A stretch of DNA of 64,000 nt from Bradyrhizobium sp. NDS-1 (lineage in GTDB: Bacteria; Pseudomonadota; Alphaproteobacteria; Rhizobiales; Xanthobacteraceae): assembly GCF_032918005.1 (NCBI RefSeq), contig NZ_CP136628.1, forward strand, positions 5,193,501-5,257,500, written 5' to 3'. Below the pieces are notes generated by a model. It made no database searches and was not told the DNA's origin. It saw only the letters and a program-made list of their open reading frames with translations. The position numbers and the translations under genes are program-made. The stretch's first letter is position 1; each line of letters starts with the position of its first letter. Below, piece after piece: positions 23,792 to 31,575 of the stretch.

Positions 23792-23861
23792 GGCCGTTCC
23801 CGAATGATCTGGATGCCGGCGAGGGCCGCGATACGCCGCCCTCGCCCCGGAAGAAGCGAAG

Positions 23862-25016
23862 CTAGAGCGTCTTCATCTCGATCTTGCCGTCGTTGATCTC
23901 GATGAGATAGACGTTCGGCTGGCTTTGCCCGCTCTCCTTGCCTTCGGGCCCGGACTTGCGGAACACGATATCGCCGTTGAGCCCCTTCACCTTGATGTCC
24001 CAGAACGCTGCCTTGATCGCCGCCGGCTCGGCCTTGCCCGCCTTCTCGATTGCAGCGGCCACGGTGCGGATGCCGTCATAGCCGCGAAAGCTCTCGGTGC
24101 AGCCGGCGAAGTCGAAACCGCGCTTCTTCCATTCGGAGACGAAATAATTGGTCGCTTCCGGGTTCGGCGTCTTGTCGGGGAACCACGGCAGGAACGTGGT
24201 CAGATGCATGGTCCCGTTGGCGGCAGCTCCCGCCTGGGCGATGATCTGGTCCGGATTCTGCGAGCCGCCCGTCGTGATGATGCGCTTCTTCAAGCCTAGC
24301 GCCGCGGCCTGCTTGAAGATCAGGGTGAGCTGATCGACCGCGGTGGTGACGATGACCGTTTCGGAGTCCGAGCTCTTGATCTTGGAGAGCTGCGCGCTCA
24401 TGTCCTGCGCGCCCTGATCCATGGTTTCGACAAGGCCGACGGCGATCCCCTTCTCCTTCACCATCTTGCTGAAATCTTCGGCCGTGCCGCGGCCCCAGTC
24501 GTTGTTGATCACAAGGAAATCGACCTTCTTCAGCGCGAGCTTGTCGACGATGCCCTTGAAGGCCGCGGCCTCGACCGCAGAGGGCGGCGAGATGCGGAAG
24601 ATGAAGGGATTGCCCGTTGTCGTGATCTTGCCCGAGGACGAGGTCTCGACCACCATCGGTGTCTCGTATTCCATCAGCTTCGGCATCACCGCAAGCGTGA
24701 GGCTCGAGCCCCAGGCGCCCATCAGCACCGGCACCTTGTCGCTGGTGATGAGCTTTTCGGCGACGGCAGCGGCTTCCGTCGGGTTGCTCTTGTTGTCCTC
24801 GATCACGAGTTCGATCTTCTTGCCGAGCACGCCGCCCTTGGCGTTGATCTCGTCGGCGGCGATCCTGGCACCGTTGACGACATAGGTGCCGGAGGCGGCG
24901 AACGCGCCGGTGAGCGGCTCGTTGACGCCGATCTTGATGGTCTGCGCCTGTGCGGTGCCGCCGAACAACGCCGTCGCCAGCGCGATTGTCCCAACCAATC
25001 CGAATGCTCGTGTCAT
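23862..25016 (-). CDS. ABC transporter substrate-binding protein, LivK type
   Basis: A 384-residue periplasmic binding protein. The signal peptide MTRAFGLVGTIALATALFGG ends near TAQAQ, and the mature part starts TIKIGVNEPLTGAFAASGTY. It has the bilobal leucine-binding fold with ELVIEDNKSNPTEAAAVAEK, and FRISPPSAVEAAAFKG as the hinge region. The frame opens at 25100, but GGAGAG before the ATG at 25016, and the signal peptide, fix the start. It is encoded between the Mo hydroxylase subunits and the permeases, so it probably recognises the hydroxylase substrate or a product. Confidence 0.9.
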   Translation of the reverse strand: MTRAFGLVGTIALATALFGGTAQAQTIKIGVNEPLTGAFAASGTYVVNGARIAADEINAKGGVLGKKIELVIEDNKSNPTEAAAVAEKLITSDKVPVLMGAWGSSLTLAVMPKLMEYETPMVVETSSSGKITTTGNPFIFRISPPSAVEAAAFKGIVDKLALKKVDFLVINNDWGRGTAEDFSKMVKEKGIAVGLVETMDQGAQDMSAQLSKIKSSDSETVIVTTAVDQLTLIFKQAAALGLKKRIITTGGSQNPDQIIAQAGAAANGTMHLTTFLPWFPDKTPNPEATNYFVSEWKKRGFDFAGCTESFRGYDGIRTVAAAIEKAGKAEPAAIKAAFWDIKVKGLNGDIVFRKSGPEGKESGQSQPNVYLIEINDGKIEMKTL

Positions 25017-25096
25017 GTTGTCTCTCCAAATCCCACGCTGTTGATGCCTTGCAGTCCAAACTTCGTCGCTCTGCCGGTGTTCGACGCACCGATCCG

Positions 25097-26290
25097 TCAT
25101 CCCGGCTCGGCTTTGCGACCGAACAGGCGCGCGATGCGGGCGCGCAGGACGTCGGAGACGATCGACCAGCCGCTCAGTTCGGCCGGGGTCGCCATCCCGG
25201 AGGGCACGCCCGACATGTGGCGGTCGAGATTGTTGGCGAACTCCGCAACCAGGCGCCGGGCGAGATCCCTCACCAGGCCGGGACGGCCGACCTGCGCCAG
25301 TAGTCCGGTGAGCGTGTAGCCGATCGACAATTCGACGCGGGTCGCCGCGCCGCCGTCGAGCGGCAGCAGCCGATAACGGATCTCGCCTTGCGTCGCCGAA
25401 TGGCTGCGCTGGTCGCTGCCGATGCCGACGATTCTCCCCGTGAGCGTCGCCGGGTCGCGCTCGACGCGCGCAGCTCCCTCGAAGGCCGCCGCGATCGGCC
25501 CGAGCCTGACGCGGATGGCACCTTCGGCACGCTCCGGCGTGGGTCGTGCCGTCAACGTCACGCCGGGAAGGCAGGCTGCGATGCCTTCGATCTCATCGAA
25601 CATCGCGAACACTCTTTCCGGCGCGTGCGACAGCGTGAAGTGTTGATCAAGAACAGTCGCCGGGGTGAAGTCGGGAATGATGCCCCGAGCGGCATTATCC
25701 GATGTCGGTGCCAACGCCTGGCGGGTCGGCTGCCGCGACGGCTCGGTTCGGCTGGGCGCGGCGCGCCCGGAACCGGCGGGACCGAGGATGGTCCGGCCCC
25801 CATCGGCCTGCGGCGCAATGTTGCGCGCGCGCCGGGCTTCGATCACGGACTGCACCGCCCGCACGATGCCGACATAGCCGGTGCAGCGGCAGAGGTTGCC
25901 GCTGAGGCCGACGCGAATCCGTCGTTCGTCGGCATCCGGCAAGCGCAGTACCAGGTCGCGCGCGGAGACCAGCATTCCCGGCGTGCAATAGCCGCATTGC
26001 AGCGCATGCTCGCGGCTAAAGGCGGCGCGCAGCTCGGTCGTAACCTCGTCCTCGTCAAGTCCTTCGATCGTGGTGATATCGGCGCCTTCGCAGGCCACCG
26101 CATAGGTGATGCAGGATCGCGCCGGCACGCCGTCGAGCAGCACGGTGCAGGCGCCGCAGACGCCGTGCTCGCAGCCGAGATGCGTGCCGGTCAGGTCGAG
26201 CTTGTCGCGCACGAAATCGGCGAGGCTGGTACGCGGCTCGGCCGGCAGCTCCACCGCGCGCCGATTGACATTGAGCGCGATCGTGGTCAT
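25097..26290 (-). CDS. CoxS-CoxG fusion: [2Fe-2S] subunit of a molybdenum hydroxylase joined to an SRPBCC domain
   Basis: A 397-residue fusion. Residues 1-160 are the iron-sulfur subunit with both clusters: CEHGVCGAC for the plant-type site, then QCGYCTPG and CRCTGYVG for the second. A linker rich in Ala, Pro and Arg (about 165-210) leads to a second domain, about 215-370. This reads HAPERVFAMFDEIEGIAACL, then PGVTLTARPTPE and RVRLGPIAAAFEG, the CoxG-type SRPBCC fold. CoxG is usually a separate membrane-associated protein in CO dehydrogenase clusters. The ATG at 26290 overlaps the FAD subunit by four bases. The longer frame to 27166 is the shadow of that subunit. Confidence 0.88.
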   Translation of the reverse strand: MTTIALNVNRRAVELPAEPRTSLADFVRDKLDLTGTHLGCEHGVCGACTVLLDGVPARSCITYAVACEGADITTIEGLDEDEVTTELRAAFSREHALQCGYCTPGMLVSARDLVLRLPDADERRIRVGLSGNLCRCTGYVGIVRAVQSVIEARRARNIAPQADGGRTILGPAGSGRAAPSRTEPSRQPTRQALAPTSDNAARGIIPDFTPATVLDQHFTLSHAPERVFAMFDEIEGIAACLPGVTLTARPTPERAEGAIRVRLGPIAAAFEGAARVERDPATLTGRIVGIGSDQRSHSATQGEIRYRLLPLDGGAATRVELSIGYTLTGLLAQVGRPGLVRDLARRLVAEFANNLDRHMSGVPSGMATPAELSGWSIVSDVLRARIARLFGRKAEPG

Positions 26291-27123
26291 GCCGCGGCCT
26301 CCTGCACGGCGCGCTTCAACACGCTGAGATGGATGTGGCGCTGCGCGGCGTCGTCGATACCGGCCTTGACGAGAAGAGCGTCGGCAACGCGGATGTCGAA
26401 ACGCTGCTTGTAGTCCGCGGCAATGCGCCCGCCGAACAGCTCGGCCGCGTCGGTCACGACGATCGGCGCCGCGTCGATCGCCCCGATCACGATGCGGGCG
26501 GAGGCGGCGGCCGGATCGACCAGCGCCGCGCCGATGGCATGGGCGAACTCGCCGGTCTTGCGGCAGCTCTTGGCATAACCCCAATGCGCGGAGGCCGCCC
26601 GCGCCGGCACATGGATCGCTTCGACGATCTCGCCGGTGTGGAGAGCCGATTCCAACGCACCGACGACGAACGCTTCGATGGCCATCGCGCGCGCCCCGGC
26701 AAGGCTGCGCAGCCCTACCCGCGCGCCCAGGGCAGCCAGTGCCGAAATCCAGTCGGCGGCGGGATCGGCGTGGCTCAGCGAGCCGCCGACCGTGCCGCGA
26801 TTGCGCACCGCGCGATAGGCGATGTTCGCAGCAACACCGCGCATGGCGCCGCGTGTCACGTCGGACGTGCGACCGTCCTCGATATCGGCATGCGTCACCA
26901 GGGCCCCGAGCACGAGCTCCCCACCGGAGAGCTCGGCCCGCTTGAGTTCGGCAAGGCCGGAGATGTCGACCACCAGCTCCGGCTGCACCAGCCGCAGATT
27001 GAGCATCGGGCCGAGCGACTGACCGCCGGCGATGATTTTTGCCGCCCCGCCGCTTGCGGCGAGCATCGACAGCGCCGTGTCGAGATCTCGCGGACGTTCG
27101 TAGGCGAAGGGCGCCGGTTTCAT
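26287..27123 (-). CDS. FAD-binding subunit of molybdenum hydroxylase (CoxM-like)
   Basis: A 278-residue flavoprotein subunit. It shows AKIIAGGQSLGPMLNLRLVQ and TVGGSLSHADPAADW, the two FAD-contact motifs of CoxM/XdhB proteins. It moves electrons from the iron-sulfur subunit to the final acceptor. It overlaps both the large subunit (stop 27120) and the CoxS-CoxG gene by four bases, so the three are co-translated. Confidence 0.92.
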   Translation of the reverse strand: MKPAPFAYERPRDLDTALSMLAASGGAAKIIAGGQSLGPMLNLRLVQPELVVDISGLAELKRAELSGGELVLGALVTHADIEDGRTSDVTRGAMRGVAANIAYRAVRNRGTVGGSLSHADPAADWISALAALGARVGLRSLAGARAMAIEAFVVGALESALHTGEIVEAIHVPARAASAHWGYAKSCRKTGEFAHAIGAALVDPAAASARIVIGAIDAAPIVVTDAAELFGGRIAADYKQRFDIRVADALLVKAGIDDAAQRHIHLSVLKRAVQEAAA

Positions 27124-29513
27124 GCCGCGCTCCGTTCTGCAGCGCGCGCCGCCAGCACGGCCGCAACGACGCGATGCGGCGTGATCGGCGACTGCATCAG
27201 CTCGACGCCGAGCGGGCGCAGTGCATCGTTGACGGCATTGGCAATCGCGGCCGGCGGCGCGATCGCCCCGCCTTCGCCGATGCCCTTGACGCCGAACTGC
27301 GTATAGGGCGACGGCGTCTCCATGTGATCGAGGCGGGCTGCAGGAACCTCGGTCGCGCCGGGAAGCAGATAGTCGGCGAGCGTCGTCGCCAGCGGCTGGC
27401 CGGAGGCGTCGAACGGCATTTCCTCGTACAGCGCGGTGCCGATGCCCTGAGCGAGACCGCCATAGATCTGGCCGTCGACGACGAGCGGGTTGACCAGCAC
27501 GCCGCCATCCTCGACGATCACATAGTCGAGGATCTCGACTTCGCCGACGTCAGGGTCGACGGCGACGACGGCCGCATGCGCGGCATAGCTGAAGGTCCCG
27601 CTGTCCCGCACGGGCTTGTAGCCTTGCGTCACCTCCAGCCCGCCGGGATCGACATCAACAGGAAGATCCTGCGGGCGGCGATACCAGGTGTGGGCGATCG
27701 CCCTCAGGCTGACGCTGCCATTGACGCCGCGCACCTCGCCGTTCTGCAACACCACCGAGGCCGGATCGTGCTGCAACAGCTTTGCGCCGATGCGCCTGGC
27801 TCGTTCGCCGAGCTCCCGGCAGGCCGTCGCCACCGCGCCGCCGGCCATCACCATCGAGCGCGAGCCCCAGGTGCCCGTCGAATAGGGCGTCATCGCGGTA
27901 TCGCCGAGAATGATGCGGATTCTTGCAACGTCGATGCCAAGCATCTCATGCGCGACCTGGGCAAGCGTCGTCTCCATGCCCTGCCCGTGCGAATGCACGC
28001 CGACGCGCAATTCGAGGCCGCCGTCCGGCGTCAAGCGTGCGGAAGCCTGTTCATGGCCGGGCACCATCGGGATGCCCCAGCCGGAATAGACCGAAGTGCC
28101 GTGCGCGGCCTGCTCGCAATAGATGGAGACGCCGACGCCGATCCGGCGGCCGTCGGCCTCACCCTGCGCCTGCTTCGCGCGAATGGATTCGACGTCGATC
28201 GCGGCCAGCGCACGCCGCATCGCCTGCGGATAATCGCCGCTGTCGAAATGCTTTTTCGTGATGTTGTCGAACGGCATCTGCTCCGGCTGGACCAGGTTGC
28301 GCAGCCGCACCTCGCCGGGCTCCAAGCCGGCCTCCGCCGCCACGAGGTCGAGCATCAACTCCAGGGCAAAACAGACGCCGGTGCGCGCCACACCGCGATA
28401 CGGCAGGATCGGGCATTTGTTGGTGGCGATCGAGAAGGTGCGGCAGCGATAAGCCGGCATCTTGTACGGACCGGGCAGGATGCTTGCGACCTGCGCAGCT
28501 TCCAGACACGCCGAAAACGGATAGGACGAATAGGCGCCGGAATCCACGGTCGCCTCGCAATCGATGCCGCGCAACGTCCCGTCGCGATCGGCGTAGAGCG
28601 TGATCCTGTAATGATGCTCGCGGCAGTTGGAGCTGGCGACGAGGTGTTCGCGGCGGTCCTCGGTCCAGCGCACCGGATGGCCGCGTTGCATCGTCAGCCA
28701 GGACAGGCAGACCTCTTCGGGCAGCAGAATGCCCTTGTGGCCAAAGCCGCCGCCGACATCGGGCGAGATGACGCGGATCTGCCCTTCCTCCAGGCCGAGA
28801 CATTCGGCAAGGCCGCTGCGCGTGATGTGCGGCATCTGCGCCGCCGAATGCAGCGTGAGCTGGTCGAGCCGCGGGTCGAAGGTCGCAACGACGCCGCGGC
28901 CTTCCAGCGGCGACATGCATTGTCGCGCGGTCGAGATCTCGCGCGTCACCTTGATCGGCGCATCGAGCGCGGCGGAGATGTCGACCTCGTAATTGGTCTC
29001 CAGAAAGACGTTGTCGCCCCAATGCTCGTGCACCAGGGCCGAGCCCGGCTCGCGCGCCTTCAGCATGTCGTAGACGGCGGGCAGCTCTTCCAGATCGAGG
29101 ATCACCGATGCGGCGATATCCTCGGCCTCGGCGCGCGTCGGAGCGACACACATCGCAACGAGCTCGCCGACCTGGCGCACCTTTCCGGTCGCGAGCACCG
29201 GCTGCTCGGAGATCTTGAAACCCGGCAATCCCGAGACGGCGCGGATCGGCTTGATGCCGACGAGGTCGGCGGCCGTAAAGACGCTGCCGCGATAGCGTTC
29301 GGGCACACGAATGCCCCGGATTCGCGCATGCGCCAGCGGGCTGCGCACGAAGGCGACGTCCTGAAGACCTGCGAGGCGGATGTCGGCGACGAACTGGCCG
29401 CGGCCGCGCATCAGGCGGTCGTCTTCCTTGCGCGGCAGCCGCGCCCCCACGCCCTGCCCGAACTTGCCAGAGGGGAATTCTCGCTCGTTGCGCACGCCGG
29501 CTTTCTCCTTCAC
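27120..29513 (-). CDS. Molybdopterin-binding large subunit of a xanthine dehydrogenase-family enzyme (CoxL-like)
   Basis: A 797-residue large subunit, the usual length. It shows GARLPRKEDDRLMRGRGQFV near the start, [11 protein letters not shown] (molybdopterin contact), GSRSMVMAGGA, and the C-terminal catalytic glutamate in GVKGIGEGGAIAPPAAI. The active-site loop reads PYRGVARTG, not the AYxCSFR of true CO dehydrogenase, so a CO substrate is unlikely. Family members hydroxylate carbons next to ring nitrogens or aldehydes. Its neighbours (amidohydrolase, Liv importer, NCS1 transporter) suggest a nitrogen heterocycle. It lies eight bases after the amidohydrolase gene. Confidence 0.9.
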   Translation of the reverse strand: MKEKAGVRNEREFPSGKFGQGVGARLPRKEDDRLMRGRGQFVADIRLAGLQDVAFVRSPLAHARIRGIRVPERYRGSVFTAADLVGIKPIRAVSGLPGFKISEQPVLATGKVRQVGELVAMCVAPTRAEAEDIAASVILDLEELPAVYDMLKAREPGSALVHEHWGDNVFLETNYEVDISAALDAPIKVTREISTARQCMSPLEGRGVVATFDPRLDQLTLHSAAQMPHITRSGLAECLGLEEGQIRVISPDVGGGFGHKGILLPEEVCLSWLTMQRGHPVRWTEDRREHLVASSNCREHHYRITLYADRDGTLRGIDCEATVDSGAYSSYPFSACLEAAQVASILPGPYKMPAYRCRTFSIATNKCPILPYRGVARTGVCFALELMLDLVAAEAGLEPGEVRLRNLVQPEQMPFDNITKKHFDSGDYPQAMRRALAAIDVESIRAKQAQGEADGRRIGVGVSIYCEQAAHGTSVYSGWGIPMVPGHEQASARLTPDGGLELRVGVHSHGQGMETTLAQVAHEMLGIDVARIRIILGDTAMTPYSTGTWGSRSMVMAGGAVATACRELGERARRIGAKLLQHDPASVVLQNGEVRGVNGSVSLRAIAHTWYRRPQDLPVDVDPGGLEVTQGYKPVRDSGTFSYAAHAAVVAVDPDVGEVEILDYVIVEDGGVLVNPLVVDGQIYGGLAQGIGTALYEEMPFDASGQPLATTLADYLLPGATEVPAARLDHMETPSPYTQFGVKGIGEGGAIAPPAAIANAVNDALRPLGVELMQSPITPHRVVAAVLAARAAERSAA

Positions 29514-29521
29514 CGCGAGAC

Positions 29522-30799
29522 TTACGCCGCGACGGCCTGTGGCAGGATCGGCGCAACCGCGTCAAAGCGGCTACCGGCGCGCAGGCAGAACGCCGGCTGA
29601 AGCAGACGTTCGGCGATCACCTCGTTCTTCTCGTTGTCCTTGAGGACGAAGCGGCCGTTCCTCTCGTTGAGCACGGACACGTCGGCGTCCATGCCGACCT
29701 TGAGCGCGCCGATCTCCCCGCTGCGGCCGAGCATCCTGGCGGGATTGGAGGTGACCATCGGCACCACCTGCTCCAGCGACAGGCCGAGCGCCATCATCGA
29801 GCTCATCGCCTGGACCAGGCTGAACTTGGCCTGGCCCGCGAAGGGATGGTTCTCCTCGTCCTCGTGCTCGTCGGGCGTCCCGGCCGGAGCCGGCACATGG
29901 GTGTTGTAGCCATGGATGTCGGCGCCGAGCGTCGTCGGAACGATTCCGGCGGCGATTGCCTTCTTCGCAAGCCGATACGAGAAATGGCTGCCATGGCCGA
30001 CATCGACTTTCAGGCCGCGGTCGAGCGCGGCCCGGATCACCGGATGCACCTCGCCTTCGCGGTTGACGAAACCGCCGGGATGGCGCGTGAAGGGATGGGC
30101 GAGGATGTCGCCCTCGCGCAGCAGCGGGATCACGCGGGTGAGGATGGTGTCGGCATCCTCGCCATTGGCGCCGCTCTCGGGCAGGCCCCAGAGCTGGCCG
30201 AAATGCACGTAGACCGGCAGGTCCGCCCGCTTGCCGATCTCCGCCGCCATCTCGATGACGCGAATGCCCCAGCGCGCGAAGCCGCCGATCTCGGCGTGAG
30301 CCTTGATACCACGCACGATGTCGAGATTGGCCGTCGCCGCTTTCACGGTCGCATCGATGTCGACGCCATCGGGGCTATAAAGCTGCGGATAGAAATGCCC
30401 CTCGAGGCCGCCGACGAGATAGGCGGAAAGGAACGCATAGACGCGCGAGATCGACGGCTCCGCGATGAAGTGACGAAAGCCGGGCAACGTCATGCAGGAC
30501 GGGCCGCCCTGGTCGACCAGCGTCGTCACGCCCGACTGCACACCGACCATGTCGGGGTTCATGCCGAAGCGGCCGGAGACATATTGATAGACATGCGCGT
30601 GGGTGTCGATCAGTCCGGGCAACACGAGCTTGCCGCTGACGTCGACGACCTCCTTCGCGCTGGTCGGCAGGATGTCGGATGTGACCGCCGCGATCTTGCC
30701 GTTGCGGATGGCGACGTCCCTGATGCCGTCCACGCCCGAGGCCGGACAGATCACGCGGCCGCCTCGCAGCAGAAGGTCAAAGCTGGCAGTGACGGACAT
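29522..30799 (-). CDS. Amidohydrolase/deacetylase-family metallohydrolase, first gene of the Mo-hydroxylase operon
   Basis: A 425-residue amidohydrolase-superfamily enzyme. Metal-binding HAH is in LPGLIDTHAHVYQ; GIKAHAEIG holds the lysine that could bridge the metals; further ligands are in HFGQ and GADIHG. The C-terminal MDADVSVLNERNG fits the family beta-sandwich. Members hydrolyse cyclic or acyl amides; here ring opening of a hydroxylated heterocycle is a reasonable guess. The frame opens at 31012, but AGGAGAG before the ATG at 30799 and the start MSVTASFDLLLRGGRV decide the start. It is divergent from the MarR gene with the palindromic operator in between. Confidence 0.87.
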   Translation of the reverse strand: MSVTASFDLLLRGGRVICPASGVDGIRDVAIRNGKIAAVTSDILPTSAKEVVDVSGKLVLPGLIDTHAHVYQYVSGRFGMNPDMVGVQSGVTTLVDQGGPSCMTLPGFRHFIAEPSISRVYAFLSAYLVGGLEGHFYPQLYSPDGVDIDATVKAATANLDIVRGIKAHAEIGGFARWGIRVIEMAAEIGKRADLPVYVHFGQLWGLPESGANGEDADTILTRVIPLLREGDILAHPFTRHPGGFVNREGEVHPVIRAALDRGLKVDVGHGSHFSYRLAKKAIAAGIVPTTLGADIHGYNTHVPAPAGTPDEHEDEENHPFAGQAKFSLVQAMSSMMALGLSLEQVVPMVTSNPARMLGRSGEIGALKVGMDADVSVLNERNGRFVLKDNEKNEVIAERLLQPAFCLRAGSRFDAVAPILPQAVAA

Positions 30800-30846
30800 G
30801 CGGCTCTCCTCTATTCGGCACGAGCGGTCGACTCCGACGCTCGAAT

Positions 30847-30866
30847 TGCGAAGCATGCTTCGTATT
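30847..30866. promoter_or_regulatory. Palindromic operator copy 1 (CGAAGCATGCTTCG core)
   Basis: A perfect 14-bp palindrome at 30849-30862 lies within TGCGAAGCATGCTTCGTATT. It sits between the amidohydrolase start (30799) and the MarR start (30946), just before a TTGACA at 30868-30873. A near copy is at 31546-31565, upstream of the NCS1 gene. The MarR protein is the likely reader. Confidence 0.7.
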
Positions 30867-30945
30867 TTGACAAAAGCAAGCATCGTGCCATGATCAGGCG
30901 GTGGCGGGCGCACTCGAATCGAGCTAAGCGCGACGGAGTTTTGGT

Positions 30946-31455
30946 TTGGGAGAGCGTGCATTGCGGCAAGCGCAGAAGCGTCGCGGCGGGAGCAAGCACC
31001 GCCCTTGGCCATTGTCGCAACGTCCCGGCTATCTGATCCGGCGACTGCATCAGATTCACGTCGCGCTGTTTCAGGACGCCTGCGGTGCGTTCGAGGTCAC
31101 GCCGCTGCAATACAGCCTGCTATCGGCGCTGGCGGTGCGCGAAACCGCCGATCAGACCACTTTGGCGGCCGATATTGCCCTCGATCGCACCACGACGACC
31201 GGCGCCTTGAAGCGGCTCGCCGCGCGACACCTGGTCGAGCGTGCGGTCAACAAGGACGACCGGCGGGCGCGATTGTGCCGATTGACACCGGCCGGCGCCG
31301 CCCTGCTGGTCAAAATCGAAGGTGCGGCACGACGGGCGCATCGTGCCACGCTCGGTGATCTGAGCGAACGGGAACAGGCGCTCTTCATCGAAATGATGCA
31401 GCGCATCGTGGCCGGCAACCCGAGTCGCGACAGTTCCGCTGCCCTATTCGATTGA
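30946..31455 (+). CDS. MarR-family transcriptional regulator (TTG start)
   Basis: A 169-residue MarR protein. The DNA-binding part reads TTLAADIALDRTTTTGALKR, then LAARHLVERAVNKDDRRARL for the wing; the C-terminal helices are EREQALFIEMMQRIV. There is no ATG in a suitable place: GGAG at 30935-30938 lies seven bases before a TTG at 30946, which I take as start; TTG at 30961 is the alternative. It stands between the amidohydrolase operon (divergent) and the NCS1 gene (same direction), both of which carry the same palindrome, so it is probably their local repressor. Confidence 0.85.
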   Translation: MGERALRQAQKRRGGSKHRPWPLSQRPGYLIRRLHQIHVALFQDACGAFEVTPLQYSLLSALAVRETADQTTLAADIALDRTTTTGALKRLAARHLVERAVNKDDRRARLCRLTPAGAALLVKIEGAARRAHRATLGDLSEREQALFIEMMQRIVAGNPSRDSSAALFD

Positions 31456-31545
31456 GCGGCACTTGCTGCACGCTTGAGATCGATTGCTCAATTTATCATC
31501 GTACCGCTGCCCGGTCGTGCAATGGCACGATTTATGCTGCGACAA

Positions 31546-31565
31546 TGCGAAGCGTGCTTCCTATT
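31546..31565. promoter_or_regulatory. Palindromic operator copy 2, upstream of the NCS1 gene
   Basis: TGCGAAGCGTGCTTCCTATT matches copy 1 at 18 of 20 positions, with the GAAGC-GCTTC arms conserved. It ends ten bases before the NCS1 start codon, touching the ribosome binding site region, so bound protein would block transcription there. Confidence 0.65.
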
Positions 31566-31575
31566 GGGGGATGTC

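Noticed and set aside
27120..29513. Carbon monoxide dehydrogenase identity for the first CoxL
   Set aside because: The active-site loop is PYRGVARTG rather than AYxCSFR, and the neighbours are nitrogen-compound genes.
27039..29600. 853-codon open frame on the plus strand opposite CoxL
   Set aside because: It is the antisense of the clearly conserved CoxL gene and shows only Arg/His/Ala/Asp-rich composition without a domain. Long antisense frames are expected in GC-rich DNA.
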